Source: DASQFQ01 sp963722815
GTDB lineage: Bacteria; Actinomycetota; Thermoleophilia; Solirubrobacterales; Solirubrobacteraceae
Length of the DNA: 64,000 nucleotides
Direction of reading: 5' to 3'
NCBI GenBank assembly: GCA_963722815.1
Contig: CAVROM010000010.1
Span: forward strand, 372,001 to 436,000
This document shows positions 1-8,501 of the stretch, in pieces; positions within the stretch are counted from its first letter, which is position 1; each line of letters opens with the position of its first letter. Under the pieces are notes generated by a model. The model did not search any database, was not told the origin of the DNA, and saw nothing but the letters and a program-made list of their open reading frames with translations. The translations under genes were made by a program, and so were the position numbers.

Positions 1-510
1 CCACGCCGCGCCGGACGGGAGCGACGCGCCCGGCACCGACTGCAGCACGCCGGTCGGCCCCGTGTTGTCAGCGTCGGGATAGCCGCAGGCCGACGGGTCG
101 GCGAAGCAGCCCTTCCGCGTCGGCGCCGACCGAGCGCCTCGCCTCGGCGTGCGGGCAGCGCGCCTGACCTTGATCCGGTGAGTCCGCCGCGCCGGGTGAC
201 CGTGGTGGTCGATCACGGTCAGCCGGATCCGCTTGACCCCGGCGGACCGGAAGCGGTAGCGCAGCACCTTGCCCCTGCTCTGCCTGCCGAGCTTGTACGC
301 CCTCCCGCGCCGGATCACGCGCCACTCATACCGGCAGTGCTTGCACTTCGAGGCCGAGGCGACGAGCCTGGTCAGCTGGCCGACGCGCGGGGACCTTGGC
401 GACGGCTTGAAGTGTGCGCGGACCCCGCCACCGGCGGAGGTGATCGCCGCGGCGGCGAGCCCCAGCACGGCGGCGAGCCCCAGCACGGCGGCGACCAGCA
501 ACGGTCGCAT
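1..510 (-). CDS. Secreted protein, N-terminal part (probable beta-helix protein)
   Basis: The gene runs off the left edge of the window, so only the first 170 codons are present. The protein starts MRPLLVAAVLGLAAVLGLAA, a clear signal peptide. A basic region of about 110 residues follows, with a CKHC pair (about residues 56-59) and a strand-rich stretch resembling a small Ig/PKD-like fold. The visible end, CGYPDADNTGPTG, is a motif I associate with actinobacterial secreted proteins just before a right-handed parallel beta-helix; the helix itself would lie outside the window. The gene reads in the same direction as psd. Export is well supported; the function is unknown. Confidence 0.6.
   Translation of the reverse strand, partial: MRPLLVAAVLGLAAVLGLAAAAITSAGGGVRAHFKPSPRSPRVGQLTRLVASASKCKHCRYEWRVIRRGRAYKLGRQSRGKVLRYRFRSAGVKRIRLTVIDHHGHPARRTHRIKVRRAARTPRRGARSAPTRKGCFADPSACGYPDADNTGPTGVLQSVPGASLPSGAAW
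451..486. repeat. Two exact 18-bp tandem units inside the signal peptide
   Basis: The 18-mer GGCGGCGAGCCCCAGCAC occurs at 451-468 and again at 469-486, and the first eight bases of a third unit follow. In the gene on the minus strand it encodes VLGLAA twice in the hydrophobic core of the signal peptide. It looks like a recent in-frame tandem duplication by slippage. Confidence 0.85.
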
Positions 511-522
511 CTCGGAACTGCG

Positions 523-1341
523 CTACTCCGCAGGGGCGGAACCGACCACAGCCAGCACGCTCTCGCCGGCGCGCACCCGCTGCCCCGGCTGCACGTTGAC
601 GAGGACGTCCGGCCGGGCCGGCAGCACCACGTCGACCTGCGAGCCGAGCCGGATCACGCCGACGCGCTGGCCCAGCGCGACCTGCTCGCCGACCTTCACG
701 TACGAGGCGATCTGGCGCACGAGCCGCGACGCGATCTGCACCATCGCGATCTCCATGTCGTCACGCTCGATCACGGTCGTCGCGCGCTCGTTCTCGTAGA
801 CCATCTCGGGCCTGCCGAGCGAGCCGAAGCGGCCGGGGAAGTGCTGGCGCAGCCGTACGCGGCCGGAGATCGGAGCGCGGTTGACGTGCACGTCGAGGAA
901 GCTCATGGCGATACCGATGACGACGGCGTCGTCGTGCTTGAGCGGCGTCTTGGTCAGCTCGACGAGCTCGTAGTCGCGGCCCTTCTTGGTCGATGACGGG
1001 ATCATCCCGCCCTCGGAGCGGCGCACGTAGACGACCTCACCGTCGGCCGGGCTGATGACCACGTCGTCGGGGACCTGCGGCGGCGTGCGCTGCGGGTCGC
1101 GGTAGAAGCGGTAGGCGAGGATCGCGAAGGCGAACGCGAGCGTGAACGCGGCCACCGCCAACGTGCGGACGACCTGCGAGAGATCGACGGCCGAGGCGAT
1201 CGCGGCGACGATCAGCGCCGACACGAGCGCGAGCCCGGTCACGGAGAGGGCGACCCGGCGGACCCCCAGCTCCCACTTCCAGGCGAGCGGCAGCGAGCAG
1301 GCAAGCGCCAGCACACAGCCGGCGAGCGTTGGGACGAGCAC
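523..1341 (-). CDS. psd: Phosphatidylserine decarboxylase, short (archaeal-type) form
   Basis: This enzyme decarboxylates phosphatidylserine to phosphatidylethanolamine at the membrane. The protein has 272 residues. Two hydrophobic segments (about residues 1-25 and 35-80) are followed by the decarboxylase domain with SPADGEVVYV, DVHVNRAPISG and, near the C terminus, RLGSQVDVVLP. Self-cleavage between Gly233 and Ser234 would make the pyruvoyl group and a 39-residue alpha chain. The GS..D..LP form is that of the short family, not the LGST form of E. coli. The chosen start is GTG at 1341, five bases downstream of the ATP-grasp stop. No phosphatidylserine synthase gene is seen nearby, so the substrate (PS or a related serine lipid) is an inference. 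Confidence 0.88.
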   Translation of the reverse strand: MLVPTLAGCVLALACSLPLAWKWELGVRRVALSVTGLALVSALIVAAIASAVDLSQVVRTLAVAAFTLAFAFAILAYRFYRDPQRTPPQVPDDVVISPADGEVVYVRRSEGGMIPSSTKKGRDYELVELTKTPLKHDDAVVIGIAMSFLDVHVNRAPISGRVRLRQHFPGRFGSLGRPEMVYENERATTVIERDDMEIAMVQIASRLVRQIASYVKVGEQVALGQRVGVIRLGSQVDVVLPARPDVLVNVQPGQRVRAGESVLAVVGSAPAE

Positions 1342-1345
1342 GGTT

Positions 1346-2565
1346 TCAGAACCCCCGTTTGACGGCGAGATACGGCAGTAATGCGACCTCCGCGAGCCCG
1401 GGCTTCGGGTCGTCGCGGCTGAAGACGGCCTCCACGTGCGCGCTGCGCAACGTCCGCAGGTACTCGCGAAGCGTGAAGTCGCCGGCCCGGATCTGCACCC
1501 AGCCGGTCGGCAGGTCGGTGAGCAGGCGGACCCAGCGGACGCCGGCCCGCGCGCGCTGCGGCGCGACCGGATCCCCGAGCGCCTGGCGGTAGAGCAGGTA
1601 CGGGAAGTCGACGCCGGCGGCGGGGGCGATCGTGTGGTAGCCCCAGGTGCGCGCGTTGAAGTCGAGCAGCTTGAAGACGCCGGTGCGCGGGTCGCGCTTG
1701 TACTCGAGCTCGACGAGACCGTCGTAGTTGATCGTGCGCAGGATCTTCTCCGACAGCGCCTCCACCTCCGGCTCGTCGATCGTCTCGACGAAGGTGCTCG
1801 CCCGCCCGAAGTCGGGCGGATGCTGGCGCCGGCGCCGGCAGACCATCGTGGCGACCGGCTCGCCCTTGGAGTAGAGCGCGCAGTAGGCGAACTGCTGGCG
1901 CCCATCACCCGGGATGAGCTCCTGCACGATCATCTGGCCCTGGCCGGCGATCGCCCACGCCTTCTCGAAGCAGCGTGCGCAGCTCCTCGCGGCTGTCGGC
2001 GCGCCATGCCTTCGCCTTGGTGGCGTAGAAGAAGTGCTCCTTGATCGCCGGCTTGATCGCCCACGGCGGCGTCGCCGTCGATCTGGTCGACGTCGGCGAG
2101 GTCGGCGGGCTGCCAGCTGCGCGGCGCGGGGACGCCCACCTGCGCGGCGATGCTGGCGGTGTTGCGCTTGTCCCAGGCCCAGCGGACCGCATCCCAGGGG
2201 GCGGTGACGACGCGGAAGACCTCGCTCAGGCGCTCGCGGTTGCGGGCGATCGCGGCGACCGTCTCGTCGCGCGTCGGGTAGAGCACCCAGCCCTCGAGCC
2301 CGCGCTCGCGGGCGATCCGCAGCAGGTCGTCGATCACGCGGTCCTCGTCGCCCATGTCGGCGATCCGCTCGTAGCTGGTGCAGTAGCGCGACAGGCGCGT
2401 GATCGAGCGCTCGTCGTCGACCACCACGACCGGTACACCGTGGCGGCCGACGCTGCGAGCAATACCGAGACCCTGGTAGTCACCGCCGAGGATGACGGCG
2501 CCGACGTCGCGCGAGAACGGCGACGAGCCGGAGTCGACGTAGGGCTGTGCCTCGATCGTGCTCAT
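1346..2565 (-). CDS. ATP-grasp ligase (CarB-like), two frame breaks
   Basis: The N-terminal part has an AVILGGDYQGLGIARSVG pre-ATP-grasp segment. The middle has PWAIKPAIKEHFFYATKAKAW, the ATP-binding strand with its lysines. The C-terminal part has MIVQELIPGDG, LVELEYKRDPRTG and LLDFNARTWGYHT, the metal-binding E/N pair typical of ATP-grasp enzymes that join a carboxylate to an amine. About 405 residues result after joining three frames. The breaks lie near 2060 and 1970, and each is repaired by removing one base. The ATG at 2565 overlaps the stop of the upstream glycosyltransferase (ATGA). In a polysaccharide locus it may attach an amino acid or amine to a sugar carboxyl; the substrate is not known. 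Confidence 0.72.
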
Positions 2566-3806
2566 GTGTCCATCAACGCGGGGGAGGCGACGTTCCTTCC
2601 GGACGCGGGCGCCGGGGCCGGGGCGCCGAGCGCGCGGGCGTAGGCGCGCAGCAGCGAGCGCTCCTGATGCTCCCAGGCGAGCACGCCCTCGGCGCGAGCA
2701 CGGCCGGCCTCGCCCATGGCGGCGCGGCGCTCCGGATCGTCGAGGAGCTCGTCGACGCGGGCCGCGAAGTCCTCGACGTCGTCGGCCACCGCGAACACCG
2801 CGGCGTCCCCGGCGCCGACCCGCGACTCACGCAGGTCGTAGGAGACCATCGGGCGGCCCATCGCCATGTACTCGGAGATCTTGATCATCGAGGAGACGTC
2901 GTTGAGCAGGTTCTTCGGGTCGGGAGCGAGGCAGACATCCGAGGTCGAGAGCACGCGCGCGACGGTGTCGTGCTCGACCCAGCCGGTGAACTCGACGTCG
3001 TCGGCCAGCCCGAGGTCGTTGGCGAGCTGCCTCATCTCGTCGAGCACCTCGCCGTCGCCCATGAACACGGCGTGCCAGTCGCGGCGCCTGCGCCGCAGCG
3101 CCGCGAGCGCCCGGACGGCGTGGTCGACGCCGTCCTGCGGGCCCATCACGCCGACGTAGCTGAGCAGATAGGGCTTGCCGCGCTTGAGCGCCGGATCCGG
3201 CGCCACCGGCGTGAAGCGCGTCAGGTCGGGCCCGGTGCGGACCACGAACACGTCCTCGGCGCGGCGGCGCCCGCGGGTCAGCGCGACCTGGCGGTAGGAG
3301 TCGTTGACTGACAGCACGACGTCCGCGAGGCGGAACGCCACCTGCTCGGCGAGCAGCGTGGCCCGGTGCACGAGCCCGCCCGGGCGGCCGAAGCGCGAGG
3401 CGAACAGCTCCGGCGTGAGGTCGTGGTGATCGAAGATGAAGCGCGTACCCTGGCGGCGCAGCGGCAGCATGGCCAGCAACAGGAAGTCCGGCGGGCTGCA
3501 CGCGTGCACGAGGTCGAACGGGCGCTGCTTCGCCAGGCGCCGGGCGAGCCGCCCCATGCTCCACAGCGCGGACGCGTACTCGAGCCCGTAGGCGACGATG
3601 CCGCCATCGGCCGTGCGCGGCTGGTAGCGGTGGATGTCCACGCCCTCCAGGCGCTCGTAGGGCTCCTGGTGGCGCGTGGCGCCCTGCGGGCACACGACGG
3701 TGACGTCGTAGCCGGCGCGCGTGAGCGCGCCGCACTGGTTCCAGACGTGCCGGTCCTGGGGGAGCGGCTCGTTCTGGACGAGGATGAGGATGCGGGGATT
3801 TGGCAT
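2562..3806 (-). CDS. Glycosyltransferase, GT4 (GT-B fold)
   Basis: The protein has 414 residues and is uninterrupted. The N-terminal Rossmann domain starts PRILILVQNEPLPQDRHVWNQ, with an acceptor-side loop. The C-terminal domain has SYVGVMGPQDGVDHA, the usual start of the donor-binding half, and KISEYMAMGRPMVSYDL, where the GT4 donor-binding loop lies. A short proline/alanine tail follows. It sits between asnB (5 bp upstream) and the ATP-grasp gene (4-bp overlap), so it is co-transcribed with them. The family transfers a sugar from a nucleotide donor to a growing glycan on the cytoplasmic face; donor and acceptor cannot be read from the sequence. Confidence 0.85.
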   Translation of the reverse strand: MPNPRILILVQNEPLPQDRHVWNQCGALTRAGYDVTVVCPQGATRHQEPYERLEGVDIHRYQPRTADGGIVAYGLEYASALWSMGRLARRLAKQRPFDLVHACSPPDFLLLAMLPLRRQGTRFIFDHHDLTPELFASRFGRPGGLVHRATLLAEQVAFRLADVVLSVNDSYRQVALTRGRRRAEDVFVVRTGPDLTRFTPVAPDPALKRGKPYLLSYVGVMGPQDGVDHAVRALAALRRRRRDWHAVFMGDGEVLDEMRQLANDLGLADDVEFTGWVEHDTVARVLSTSDVCLAPDPKNLLNDVSSMIKISEYMAMGRPMVSYDLRESRVGAGDAAVFAVADDVEDFAARVDELLDDPERRAAMGEAGRARAEGVLAWEHQERSLLRAYARALGAPAPAPASGRNVASPALMDT

Positions 3807-3811
3807 GAGGG

Positions 3812-5742
3812 CTAGGCGGCGACGCGCATCGGCGCGGGCTGGGCCCCACGGGCCTGGCCGTCGACGAACATGAGCATCCAGCGCTCGAGCGCCAGCAGCG
3901 AGAACAGCCGCTGGCTCGCCTTCTTGTCGTCGAGCTTCGCGCGCTCGACGAGGTCGAGCACCGCCGAGCGCTCGTACATGCCGCGCTCCAGCGCCGGCCC
4001 GTCGAGCAGCGTCTCGCGCACGAGGTCGTCGCGGTGGTGGGTGAGCCACGCGCCGAGGCCCTCGTGGAAGAAGCCCTTCTTCGGCTTGTCGATGATGTAG
4101 TCGTCGACCAGACCGCGGCTCGCGCGCTTGAGTAGCTCCTTCTTGCGCATCCGCGAGACACGCCGCGAGTCCGGCAGCCGCGAGCAGAAGGACACGACGT
4201 CGTGGTCCATGAACGGCACCCGGACCTCGAGCGACGCGGCCATCGACATCTTGTCGAAGTAGAGGAGCATGTTGTCGACGAGCGCCACGCGCGTGTCGAG
4301 GTGGAGCGTCTCGCCCAGCGGCGACATTGCCACGGGCGGCGAGGTGCTGGGCCACGACGCCTGCGATCTCGGCCTCGGCCTCGGGATGGCGGAAGTCGGG
4401 GTGCAGCAGCTCCTCGCGCTCGCCCGGCTGCAGCACGCGGCTCATCGCGAGCAGGCGCTCGACCGGGTCGTCGGTCGTCAGCGCGAGCATGCCGCGCGCG
4501 AACGTGGAGCGCTGCACGGGCCGGCGGGCGGCGCTCGCGGCGAGCCGCAGCGCAGGGGCCGGGACGGCGCGCTGCAGCATCGCGGCGGCCGAGGCGATCT
4601 CGTGCTTGCGGTAGCCGCCGAGCAGCTCGTCGGCGCCCTGGCCGGAGAGCGCGACGGTGACGTGCTCGCGCGCCAGCCGGCTGAGCAGGATGAAGCCGAG
4701 GCAGGAGACGTCGGCGATCGGGCTCCTCGAGGTGCCAGATCGCCTCGTCCAGGAGGCCGGTGTGGTCGGCCGCGCTGGTCACGAGCGCGTGATGGTCGGT
4801 GCCGAGGCGCTTGGCGACCGTCTGCGCGTCGGCCGAGCTCGTCGAGACCGTCGTCCTCGGCGAAGCCGATCGAGAACGTCTGCACGGGCCGCGAGGACTG
4901 CTCCGCCATCAGCGCGGTGATCAGGCTCGAGTCGAGGCCGCCGCTGAGCATCACGCCGAGCGGCACGTCGCTGATCATGCGTGCGCGCACCGACTCGCGC
5001 AGCAGGTCCATCAGTTGCTCCTGTCCTCTCCCAGGGCAGCGCCTTGCGCGGCGCGCCGTCCTCCCACGGGGTCCAGTAGGGGCGGTCGGTCGACGATCTT
5101 GCCGTCCTCGCAGACCATCAGCGCCGCGGGCTCGAGCTTGCGCACGCCGGCGAACAGCGTGTAGGGGCCGGGCACGAAGCCGTGGGCGAGGAAGAGCTCC
5201 GCGCCGAGCGGGTCGAGCTCCGCGCGCACCAGGCCGCCCGCGAGCAGCGACTTGACCTCGGAGGCAAACGCGAGGCCGTCGGGGGTGGAGGCGTAGTAGA
5301 GCGGCTTGACGCCCATGCGGTCGCGTGCCAGCACGAGCCGCCGGCGGGGCTTGTCCCACAGCGCGATCGCGAACATCCCGCGCAGCCGGCGGACGAAGTC
5401 GGGGCCGTACTCCTCGTAGAGGTGCACGATCGTCTCCGAGTCGCCGTGGGTGGCGAGCTTGTGGCCCTTGCCGAGCAGCTCCTCGCGCAGCTCGGGAAAG
5501 TTGAAGAGCTCGCCGTTGAAGACGGCGGTGACCTGCTCGTCCTCGGTGCTGACCGGCTGATGGCTGCCGGCCACGTCGATGATGCTCAGCCGCCGCATGC
5601 CGAGCGCGACGCCGGGGTGGATCCCGTGTCCCGCCTCGTCGGGCCCGCGGTGCTCGATCGCCGAGGTCATCGCGGCGAGAGTCGAGATGTTGACTGGCCG
5701 TGCCCGGGGGTCGCTCGCGGCGATGCCACAGATTCCACACAT
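3812..5742 (-). CDS. asnB: Asparagine synthase-type amidotransferase (first copy), several frame breaks
   Basis: It begins MCGICGIAASDP; Cys2 is the glutaminase nucleophile of class II amidotransferases. The glutaminase domain has IEHRGPDEAGH, FNGELFNFPELREELL and GDSETIVHLYEE. The synthetase domain has the PP-loop SGGLDSSL and, near the C terminus, LEVRVPFMDHDVV and DKPKKGFFHEG. Joined, it is about 640 residues, normal for AsnB. Frame changes are needed near 5085, 5030, 4840, 4725 and 4335, each repaired by one surplus base. In exopolysaccharide loci such enzymes (WbpS/WbpG-like and exosortase-associated amidotransferases) often amidate a uronic acid rather than aspartate. Here that is an inference from context. 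Confidence 0.82.
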
Positions 5743-5811
5743 GCCTGACTAACGGAGCGGGGGCGCTGCTCTTTCGTGGAAGCTTGGAAGCTCCCGATCG
5801 GTTCATTGGGC

Positions 5812-6705
5812 ATGGACGCCCGATTCCTCATCATCTCGCCCATGCGCAACGAGGCCGCGCACGTCGAGCGCGTGGCCCGCGCGCTCGCGGCCCAGACCGT
5901 CCCGCCCGCCGAGTGGGTGGTCGTCGACGACGGCTCCACCGACGACACCGCCGCGCGTTTGCAGGCGCTGGCCGCCGAGGTGCCGTTTCTGCGCGTCCAC
6001 GCGCGTGAGACGGAGCAGGGGCCGGTGGTCGACCGGCTCAAGGTCGCGGCCGCCCCGCGCGCCTTCAACTACGGCCTCGCCCGCGCCGAGATCCAGGACT
6101 GGACCCACGTGGTCAAGCTCGACGGCGACATCGAGCTGCCGCCCGACTACTTCGAGCGCATCCTCGAGGAGTACGCGCGCGACCCCGAGCTCGGGATGGC
6201 GGCCGGCAACCTGATCGAGCCGCGCGGCGGCCGGATGGTGCCGATGCCGATCCCGCGCCACCACATCCACGGCGCGCTCAAGTGTTACACCCGCGAGTGC
6301 TTTGACGCCATCGGCGGCGTGCAGACCCGGCTCGGGTGGGACACGATCGACGAGACCTACGCGCGCCTGCGGGGCTACACGACCCGCAACTACGACGAGA
6401 TCATCGCGATCCACCACCGACCCCACGCGAGCGCGGACGGCACGCTGCGCGGCCGCGCCCGCCACGGCGAGTGCGCGTACATCGCGCACTTCAGCCCGCT
6501 GTGGGTCGCGCTGCGCTCGCTGAAGGTCGCCCGCGACCGGCCGTTCGGGATTTCGGGCGTCGCATTCTTCTATGGCTACGTGCGGTCGGCCGTCCAGCGT
6601 GTCGAGCGCGTGCCGGACCCGGAGTTCCGCAGGTTCGCCCGCTCGGAGCTGCGCGCGCGGATGCGCCGCGCGGTGCTCGGTCCCCTGTCCGGCCGTACCG
6701 CCTGA
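5812..6705 (+). CDS. Glycosyltransferase family 2
   Basis: GT-A fold: FLIISPMRNEAAHVERVARAL at the N terminus is followed by WVVVDDGSTDDT (nucleotide-binding DD/DGS) and VKLDGDIELPPDYF, where DGD is the metal-binding DxD equivalent. About 297 residues from ATG 5812; an earlier in-frame ATG at 5776 would add 12 residues. The gene is divergent from asnB (69 bp apart), so both may be driven from 5743-5811, where I see no clear promoter hexamers. The chain-length protein follows four bases later. It lacks extra membrane segments, so it should act at the cytoplasmic membrane face. Confidence 0.85.
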   Translation: MDARFLIISPMRNEAAHVERVARALAAQTVPPAEWVVVDDGSTDDTAARLQALAAEVPFLRVHARETEQGPVVDRLKVAAAPRAFNYGLARAEIQDWTHVVKLDGDIELPPDYFERILEEYARDPELGMAAGNLIEPRGGRMVPMPIPRHHIHGALKCYTRECFDAIGGVQTRLGWDTIDETYARLRGYTTRNYDEIIAIHHRPHASADGTLRGRARHGECAYIAHFSPLWVALRSLKVARDRPFGISGVAFFYGYVRSAVQRVERVPDPEFRRFARSELRARMRRAVLGPLSGRTA

Positions 6706-6709
6706 GCCC

Positions 6710-7495
6710 ATGGATCTCGGCCGCCATCTCCACGAGCTGTTCACCCTCCGCCGCTCGGCCGTGATCTGCCTGCTGGTGGCCGCGCTGGCCGCGCTGAACA
6801 TGATCTACCGCCTGCCGAGCTTCCAACCGCGGGCGGTCGAGATGGCGTCGGCGACCACCGAGGTCCTCGTCGACACCCACAAGAGCGCGGTCCACGACCT
6901 GCGCCAGGGCTCCAGCGAGTTCCAGAAGATGACCAACCGCGCGGTGCTGATCGGCAACGTCATGGCGAGCCCGCCGGTGCTGCTCTACATCGGCCGGCGC
7001 GCGGGAGTGAATCCTCAGATCATCCGCGCCCAGCCGCCGCTCACGGTGGACTTCCCGCGCCCGCTGAGCGGCTTCGGCGAGGACCCCAAGACCCGCGACC
7101 TGTTGCGCTCCACCGACCAGTACCGCATCGACATCCAGGCGAACCCGACGGTCCCGATCCTGCAGGTCTACGCCCAGGCGCCGAACGCCAAGGCGGCCGC
7201 GACGCTCGCGAACGCCTCGGTAGACGGGCTGCGGGACTACCTCGAGGCGACCGCGAAGGAGCAGGGCACGCCGGCGGGCGACATCGTGCGCCTGTCGCCA
7301 CTGGGCCGCGCCCACGGCAAGGTCATCACCGGCGGCATCCGCTGGCAGCTCGCGTTCGTCACGTTCATCATCGTGTTCGCCCTGTCGGCCGCGACCGCGG
7401 TCCTCCTGTCGCGCATCCAGCGCGGCTGGAAGGAGGCCGACGCGTTCGAAGAGGCCTTCGAGGCAGCGGATCAGCTGCCGGCGCGCTCGGCGTAG
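6710..7495 (+). CDS. Chain-length determinant-like (Wzz/PCP) membrane protein, copy 1
   Basis: 261 residues with one TM helix near the N terminus (about residues 17-37) and one near the C terminus (about 213-238), enclosing about 175 extracytoplasmic residues. This is the layout of polysaccharide co-polymerases. It has no Walker motif, so there is no BY-kinase domain. The core shares a pattern with three other proteins in this locus: NRAVLIGNVMASP, a GRRAGVNPQII segment, then PILQVYAQAPNAKAAATLAN. ATG 6710 lies four bases after the glycosyltransferase stop. The last 25 bases overlap the convergent gene at 7471. It probably modulates polymer length or export. Confidence 0.68.
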   Translation: MDLGRHLHELFTLRRSAVICLLVAALAALNMIYRLPSFQPRAVEMASATTEVLVDTHKSAVHDLRQGSSEFQKMTNRAVLIGNVMASPPVLLYIGRRAGVNPQIIRAQPPLTVDFPRPLSGFGEDPKTRDLLRSTDQYRIDIQANPTVPILQVYAQAPNAKAAATLANASVDGLRDYLEATAKEQGTPAGDIVRLSPLGRAHGKVITGGIRWQLAFVTFIIVFALSAATAVLLSRIQRGWKEADAFEEAFEAADQLPARSA

Positions 7496-8430
7496 GGCCG
7501 GTAGCGCGGCGGCTCGAGCCCGAGCACGACGAGCAGCGCGAGCCGCTCGGCGGCCACCCGCTCGCGCAGCTCCGGCCGGCGCAGGGCCGGGAGGGCGAGG
7601 CCCACCCAGCGGACCGCGTGGCGGAGCGCGAGCGCGGCTCGGAACACACCGCGGGGCAGCGGCCGGAAGTGCTTGCGCGCGTAGAGGACCTTCGAGTACG
7701 AGTTCTGCGCGAACAGGTCGGGGCGCTCGGTGCGACCGGTGTGGTGCGTGAGCCGCAGGGTCGGGAGGTGGCGGATGTCCCAGCCCGCGGTGCGCACGCG
7801 CCGGCACCAGTCGGTCTCCTCCGAGAAGAGGAAGAAGCGCTCGTCCATCCCGCCAGCCTGCTCGACGGCCTCACGGCGCGCGAGCAGGAAGCTGCCGGAG
7901 AGCCAGTCGGCCGACTGCTCGTGGTCGTAGCGCTCCTCGCGTGACTCGTCCTCCTGTAGATGGGAGAGCCCCGGTAGGCGCGTGAGCATCAGCGCCTCGC
8001 CGAGCTGGCGGCTGGGGGAGGGGAAGCGGCGGATCGAGGTCTGCAGCTCGCCGTCGGGGTAATGCGTGATCGAGCTCGTGATGCCGACCTCGGGGCGCTG
8101 GTCCATCTCGGCGACGAGCTGGGCGAGCGTGCCCTCGACGATCTCCAAGTCGGGGTTGAGCAGCAGCATGTAGCGGCCGCGCGCGACGTGCAGGCCGACG
8201 TTGTTGGCCGCCGCGAAGCCGATGTTGGGCCGGCGGATCACCGTGACGCCGGGGAGCTCCCGCTCGATCGCGTCCGGGGTGCCGTCGCTCGACCCGCTGT
8301 CGACCACCAGCCACTCGACGTCGATCGGGCCGGCGGCGGCCTGGCCGGTCCGTAGGATGCGCAGCGCGAGGTCGCGTCCCTGATGGGTCACCACGATCAC
8401 GCTGAGGTCAGGGCGTCCCTGCATCGGCAT
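7471..8430 (-). CDS. Glycosyltransferase family 2, rhamnosyltransferase-like
   Basis: 319 residues, intact. N-terminal GT-A signatures: LSVIVVTHQGRDLALRIL, WLVVDSGSSDGTPDAI, then RPNIGFAAANNVGLHVARG and LLLNPDLEIVEGTLAQL, with the NPD metal-binding triad. Downstream, WLSGSFLLARREAVEQAGGMDERFFLFSEE is cut by the usual acceptor-domain pattern (GG.DE.FF.F.ED..). This arrangement is common in WbbL/RfbF-type rhamnosyltransferases, but the donor is not proven. It is transcribed alone on the minus strand between two plus-strand genes, with a 25-bp tail-to-tail overlap on the left. Confidence 0.84.
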   Translation of the reverse strand: MPMQGRPDLSVIVVTHQGRDLALRILRTGQAAAGPIDVEWLVVDSGSSDGTPDAIERELPGVTVIRRPNIGFAAANNVGLHVARGRYMLLLNPDLEIVEGTLAQLVAEMDQRPEVGITSSITHYPDGELQTSIRRFPSPSRQLGEALMLTRLPGLSHLQEDESREERYDHEQSADWLSGSFLLARREAVEQAGGMDERFFLFSEETDWCRRVRTAGWDIRHLPTLRLTHHTGRTERPDLFAQNSYSKVLYARKHFRPLPRGVFRAALALRHAVRWVGLALPALRRPELRERVAAERLALLVVLGLEPPRYRPYAERAGS

Positions 8431-8501
8431 CCAGACAAACGTTGCCGAGGAGCCTGCCCTTCCGCGCGAAAAAGCCGCCTGCCGGTGCGTTGCATGGCTG
8501 G

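Noticed and set aside
4478..5806. Long minus-strand frame starting MNRSGASKLPRKSSAPAPLV
   Set aside because: Only its later portion (QLMDLLRESV onward) is part of the amidotransferase. The start is a wrong-frame shadow joined through a frame break.
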